Positions 59,585-64,000 of a stretch of 64,000 nucleotides of DNA are shown here, in pieces (the stretch's first letter is position 1; every line of letters begins with the position of its first letter). Position numbers and translations under genes: made by a program. Below the pieces are notes generated by a model. It made no database searches. It saw nothing but the letters and a program-made list of their open reading frames with translations, and was not told the DNA's origin. This DNA comes from Typhlomys cinereus (Eukaryota; Chordata; Mammalia; Rodentia; Platacanthomyidae), in assembly GCA_023101885.1 (NCBI GenBank), contig JALPQD010000116.1, forward strand, positions 2,001,501 through 2,065,500. Direction: 5' to 3'.

Positions 59585-61879
59585 CTTCTGGCCTCTTTGT
59601 AGCTCGGTTTTTCCTATACTGCACTGTGCGGCCAAGTGGCAGTCTACTGAGAACAGGGGAGAAAGCACCCCAAGGTGCCAGGGCATCCCTAGGGTGCTAC
59701 AAGCTGATGGTGTGCCCCGAGACCCGGTGCAGGGACAGTAATGTGGCTCTTGCTTTACAGACAAGGAAGGACACTCCCAGGGAAGTGCTTCAGTTAGGGT
59801 TACTCAGCCACAGCAGCAGCGAGCTGACTCCCACCTGCCATGTTTGAGTGCCAACTCAGTTCTTACTCCTCTGGCTGCCTTTCTGAAGCCCTGAACAAAG
59901 GGGCCTGGTGAGGAATGCCAGCCCACAGCAGGCATTTTTTACTCTGCCTCAGCTGACCAGTGACCAGAAATCTAAAGGTGTGCACAGGCAGGCACTCTGG
60001 ACTTGCTGGGTCCTGGTCACAGCTCTGTTCGATAACTTACGCTCCCTTTTCACCACCAGACCTCAAGTCTCTGCCAAGAGCTTTAAAAACCAGAGGATCT
60101 CTAAAGTCTGTCTAGCTGGGGTGCTGAGCTCAGGGGTCCTGCAGAGTTGGGAGTCTTTTTCTCAGTAGGCTCCTCTTCTACTGCGCCCAAAATCAGATGT
60201 AAGCTGTTTGTCTTTCTGAGATAAGGGCGTCTGCGCAGACAGGTGCCAGGAAGCGCTATCTGAACGCTGCCTTCAGAGCGATCCCTTCCATCTACCTTCT
60301 TCCGCCAAACACACAGTTCTCGGTGTGCGCAAGGTCGCCCGTGTCACAGGTCTTTCCCAGGATTGGGCTTTTGTGGCGGTGTATTCCTCACCTGCACAGC
60401 CACTGATACATTTCACCAGGGTAGAGCTAGGGAGCAAGGGAGAGACAAGTATATGGAAATCTATAACCTTAGAGTGAACAACAGCCAGAAACTGAAATGG
60501 GATATAGTCAAACACTTACAAAATGCCCCTCAGAAGTCAGCTGGGTACACTTTTTTCTTCTAGTAAGTTCTCAGCCCTGATTGATCTGGCTGTTTCTGGT
60601 CACTACCCAGGGGGGAATAAGTGAAACCTGGTGTCCTCTCTGCCTTCCAGTCAGGTGTTCTTGGACTCTGGCAATGCCCTGCCTTCTGTACAAGGACCTC
60701 CTACTTGCCCTTAAGATTAGACAGTGCCTGACAGGAGGAAATACAAGATGTTCTTCTTAATCAGATGCCTACTCATATGAGATTCATGCTCCACCAAATA
60801 CGCAGGCACATGTCACCAAAGACAAACCAGAGAAACCTGGTGGGCCACAAATGTTAAAAGACTTGAAAGTCGGAGGAGTCTGGCAGGGGAGCATTGTAAT
60901 GGAAGAGGAGAAATGGGGATGGGGATATATATTCATGTATAATATACAGAAATAAATATAGGTGATTCAGGCACTGTCTCCCTGAGACACCCTGTTCTCT
61001 GCCCAGGAGTCATGTCTTTATAACGGGCACGGGGCACAGGCGCATTTGTGAACAGCATCAGGCCTGGCTGCAGAGGGTCCCCAGATCCCTTAGGAGGACA
61101 GATAACGACAGAATTTTACATGCACAAGTTCTGAATCTTTGCTGGTATCTGAGCACTTAACGCCAAATGCTGACTGACTTGTGCTGAAGAATAGAAGATG
61201 TGACTAACAGTGAGTTAGGCAAAGACGATGCTTTATTCTTTCATAGAAACCTGGAGGGAGAAAGGTGGGCAGTTCTTGTAGGAGCTCAATAACAAGAATT
61301 GGATTCTTTCAACTGCTCATCTCAGTATACTGACTTTCCAGCCCAATGCTAGTTGCCTCACAGGTCTAATTCAGCTGTTGTAGCTCCACCCGCCAAAATT
61401 AAAATCAAAAGCAGGAAGTGAGAGAAAATACTTTGTGTTCTTCTCAGAGAAGCTCTGGCTTTTCTTCAGTGAACAACACTAAAAGCCTTCAGTAACTTTC
61501 CTTCTGTGTCTCATTCATCAGAACTGAGTTCTGTGGTTACCTCTCCCGCAGGACAATCTTAGGAAGCAGGTCCTAAGAAGGCTTGGGTTTGCAGTAACAG
61601 TGCTGCTGGGAACAAACTGTGCCTCTGTTGGCCTGCAGGTCACTGCCAAGCAGGTTCACAAGCTGCCTGAACCATGGTTCTCTACTTCTGTGTCCACACT
61701 GTCATTCTGAACCATGGACAGCAGCCGCTGTAAGATTGACAGACACTCAAGTCTTCTGAGGTTATGCCAGGGGGACTCTGGAAGAACAGGGATTCTTCAA
61801 AAGTTATTAAAATTAGAAAATTAATTCTTTATATAGCTCAACTGGGTACTGGAAGGCACAAATCCTTCCTTCCACAAAA
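59585..61879. other. HP-TXNL4B interval, left part
   Basis: Mostly unique sequence plus an L1 3' UTR piece at about 60735-60965 (+). No second haptoglobin-like gene is present before TXNL4B. May include distal TXNL4B 3' UTR. Confidence 0.5.
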
Positions 61880-62060
61880 GTTATTTATTTTCCATTTTCA
61901 TGTGTGTGTGGGGTGTGTGCATGTATATGAGTGCTTTCTAGTGGTGGAATCACAGGTAAGCCAACTATCTAATGACATTCTAAGTGGGATCTGGGGATCT
62001 AAATTCCAGACTTTCTTGTGCAATAGAATTTTAAACTCTAAACCATCTCTTCATGACTCA
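61880..62060 (-). mobile_element. B2-like SINE, diverged, antisense
   Basis: (GTGT) tract, GGGATCTGGGGATCTAAATT and AAACCATCTCTTCATGACTC in the reversed SINE order. Confidence 0.55.
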
Positions 62061-62414
62061 TAAAAGCTAATTAAAAGTCTGTGCCAGAAAGTTTACAAAA
62101 TAAAACAAGTGTGTTTATTACCAGTTAATTACTGTAAGTGAGGATGGGGCAAGAGCAAGCGCGGGAGGCATGGAGGAAAGGGAGGGTATGTACGTGTGCA
62201 TTTGTCTCTGTGTGTGAGTGCACGTGTGTAAGCACAGGTAGGCGAAAACAAGTATTTGTGCTCTTATGGGACTGACTTTCCATTTAACTTATCTCTAAAT
62301 AAACAGCCAAATCAAACTGTCCTGAGAGTGTTCAAGAGAATTCTGCATGATCTTACCAGATAAACCACGGCATGAAGGTAGAAAAACCAGTTTGTGGAAA
62401 TGGTGCTGTTGTGA

Positions 62415-62590
62415 CTACTCTGAGGCTTGAGGAGAAGCGTCTGGCCTTGCGGGTCTGTGCTGCTGTGAGGCTCGAGGAGAAGCGTCTGGCCTTGCAGGGT
62501 CTGTGCTGCTGTGAGGCTCACGGGGAAGCGTCTGGCCTTGCAGGGTCTGTGCTGCTGTGAGGCTCATGGGGAAGCGTCTGGCCTTTCAGG
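62415..62590. repeat. 46-bp tandem repeat, four copies, downstream of the TXNL4B stop
   Basis: GAAGCGTCTGGCC recurs at 62434, 62479, 62525 and 62571 (spacing 45, 46, 46). Lies within 330 nt after the TXNL4B stop, so probably in its 3' UTR. Confidence 0.9.
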
Positions 62591-62735
62591 CTTCTGTGAT
62601 ATCGCACATCAGATGGGGCCTGCCTCTTCTGGGACGGTGACCATGCCTCTGAGGGACTCCAGAACACAGGCCCACTAGATTCAGGGTCTATTCCAACCCA
62701 TGCATTTCTTCTCATTGTCAACAGCAGTGAGTGTG

Positions 62736-62901
62736 CTAAATGTCTTGATAGAGGAGGTCATACTTGGGGATATTCTTGGGATCAATAGGACTCTGGACAA
62801 TAAGTTTTCCTCTCATTGCTCCCCGATAGATTACTTCAACCAAATCTATAAAGTCTTGTTTGGTTTTGAAACTTCCAACAAATTTAGTGTGATCTGGAGA
62901 C
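62736..62901 (-). CDS. TXNL4B: TXNL4B (DIM1-like) last coding exon, partial gene
   Basis: On the reverse strand the exon reads [17 protein letters not shown] through [10 protein letters not shown] to YDLLYQDI and stop, matching the C terminus of TXNL4B, a thioredoxin-fold relative of the U5 snRNP protein DIM1 implicated in pre-mRNA splicing. The acceptor reads CTATAG on the - strand; the first exon base (complement of 62901) completes a Gly codon. Upstream coding exons are not found between 62902 and 64000, so the rest of the gene lies beyond the right edge. It converges on HP. The 3' UTR extends left from 62735; candidate minus-strand AATAAA sites lie near 62115 and 61232, neither proven. 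Confidence 0.92.
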
Positions 62902-63269
62902 CTATAGCATAGAAGAGAAATAACTGTTCTCAGAACTTTCAAATTGCTTGGAATCTTGTAGAACAAATGCAGTAGCAGCAGTCCCCCTAACTCCTTGTGG
63001 TCTGGGAGACTTTTGATTAGACAATTGCTTTTTTTTGCATGTGGTAGAAGGTACAGGATTAGTTAACAGCCCAAGGGCTGTGAGCCACTAATATCAAAGT
63101 CTTGGTGTGAAAAAGATTGTGCTTTGAAGCATTCACTGAACATTGACATGGGCAGAATTTACTTAGTATCTATGTACAACGTCCATGAACTAGTTCCAGT
63201 CCTTCAAGTTTTCATCAATTACACTTCTGAGTTGGGGGTATTAACAAGTGACTTCAGAGAATATTTTGA
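62902..63269 (-). other. TXNL4B: TXNL4B intron (part)
   Basis: Sequence upstream of the terminal exon on the - strand. No further TXNL4B exon recognised. Confidence 0.6.
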
Positions 63270-63910
63270 AAGGCTGGGGGAATGGCTCAATTGATAAAGT
63301 GTTTGCTATGCAACCCCGAGGACCTGAACCTAAGGCCCACATGAAAGCCAGTGGTGCGAGCGTCTACAATCCCTGTGTTCCTTAGGAAGCGGGAGATGCG
63401 CTGAGAATCTCTGGAAGCTAAGGCCAGACAGTTTGGCTTATGGAAGAGAGAAGAGACCACGTCTCAAACAAGGTATAAAGCTGTCCTCTGAGCTCCACAG
63501 GTGTGCTATGGCACAAGAACATTTGCAGCCCTCTTGCCCCCCAACAGAAGCACAACACACATACTCTCACATGACGTATACACTGATGCACATCACGCAA
63601 CCACACAAAAATGTTTTAAAGAGCTGAGGAAATGATTGAGAGGTCAAAGTATGAAAATAAGAGTTTGAATCCCTAGCACCCAAATAAATACTAGGCATGA
63701 TTAGTGGCCTGTTCGTGATCCCAACGCTGAAAAAGTTGACTAGCAAGACTGGCTGAATCAAGAAGCTTTGAGTTCAAGCAAAAAGACTCTGCCTCAATAT
63801 GTAAGGTGGAGAGTGACTGAGGAAGACGCCAACTGTGATCTGCACACATATGTGCATACAAGCACACATGCATGTACACCACACACACATACTCATGTCA
63901 AAAAACAATT
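63270..63910 (+). mobile_element. Two tRNA-derived/B4-like SINEs in the TXNL4B intron
   Basis: 63270-63620 has GGGGGAATGGCTCAATTGAT and GAGGACCTGAACCTAAGGCC; 63625-63910 has GCTGAGGAAATGATTGAGAG and GTTTGAATCCCTAGCACCC. Both end in CA-rich tails. Confidence 0.6.
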
Positions 63911-64000
63911 TAAATGGCAGGTATATTTGTTGTAGAAATTTTGAAGAAAAAAATAAAATCACTAGCAAGGCTAGAAGTCACCCCTGCTGTATATCCTCCT

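Noticed and set aside
59600..62700. A second haptoglobin-type gene (HPR-like)
   Set aside because: No CCP or protease-like sequence is present between HP and TXNL4B.

Overview
This is mammalian nuclear DNA from a rodent. The window carries three recognisable protein-coding genes: DHODH (mitochondrial dihydroorotate dehydrogenase, + strand, nine coding exons, 13483-26429), HP (haptoglobin, + strand, five coding exons, 52145-59445) and the last coding exon of TXNL4B (- strand, 62736-62901). This matches the DHODH-HP-TXNL4B order known from mammalian genomes (human 16q22). The rodent assignment rests on the mouse-like DHODH and HP exons, on B1/B4-like SINEs and on an abundant B2-like tRNA-derived SINE. 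That SINE has a GC-rich body and a (CA)n plus GTTGAATAAATAATAATAA tail. It is not the standard mouse or rat B2, so I infer a non-murid myomorph, possibly a jerboa-type (dipodoid) rodent; this is a weak inference.

Layout. 1-13 kb is intergenic and almost entirely repeats: a 3' L1 piece, a large old L1 at about 7.8-12.7 kb, nested SINEs and LTR/MITE-like elements. A CpG island at 13.17-13.66 kb with CCAAT, GC, ETS-like and E2F-like motifs is the DHODH promoter. DHODH runs to a stop at 26429 and a poly(A) signal at 26659. From 26.7 to 52 kb is intergenic: a 7-kb decayed L1 (32.25-39.49 kb) is interrupted by two copies of a ~420-bp dispersed element, a SINE and an LTR-like segment, followed by a less repetitive stretch at 39.5-43 kb and more SINE/L1 pieces. 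HP starts behind a TATA-type, acute-phase-style promoter near 52.0-52.1 kb. It has two antisense L1s and a GC-rich minisatellite in intron 3 and ends with a poly(A) signal at 59561. TXNL4B converges on HP from the right and has a 46-bp tandem repeat just past its stop codon.

The most striking observation is in DHODH exon 2. The exon keeps the expected length (213 nt, 71 codons) and both splice sites, but has a one-base insertion near 15068 and a one-base deletion near 15227. The 54 codons between them encode the conserved membrane anchor and quinone-tunnel helices only in the +1 frame. Read straight through, the annotated frame stays open but replaces that segment with unrelated Arg/His/Pro-rich sequence. 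This is either a pair of assembly errors or a compensated frameshift that removes the class-2 DHODH membrane and ubiquinone module. DHODH intron 7 is also a 94-nt GC-AG intron, and the FMN-phosphate loop carries Gly-Cys where human and mouse have Ser-Ser.

The genes are functionally independent neighbours: de novo pyrimidine synthesis (DHODH), plasma haemoglobin scavenging (HP) and a spliceosome-related thioredoxin-fold protein (TXNL4B). Positions come from reading the sequence by eye; repeat boundaries are approximate (about 10-30 bp) and repeat family names are inferred without a library search.
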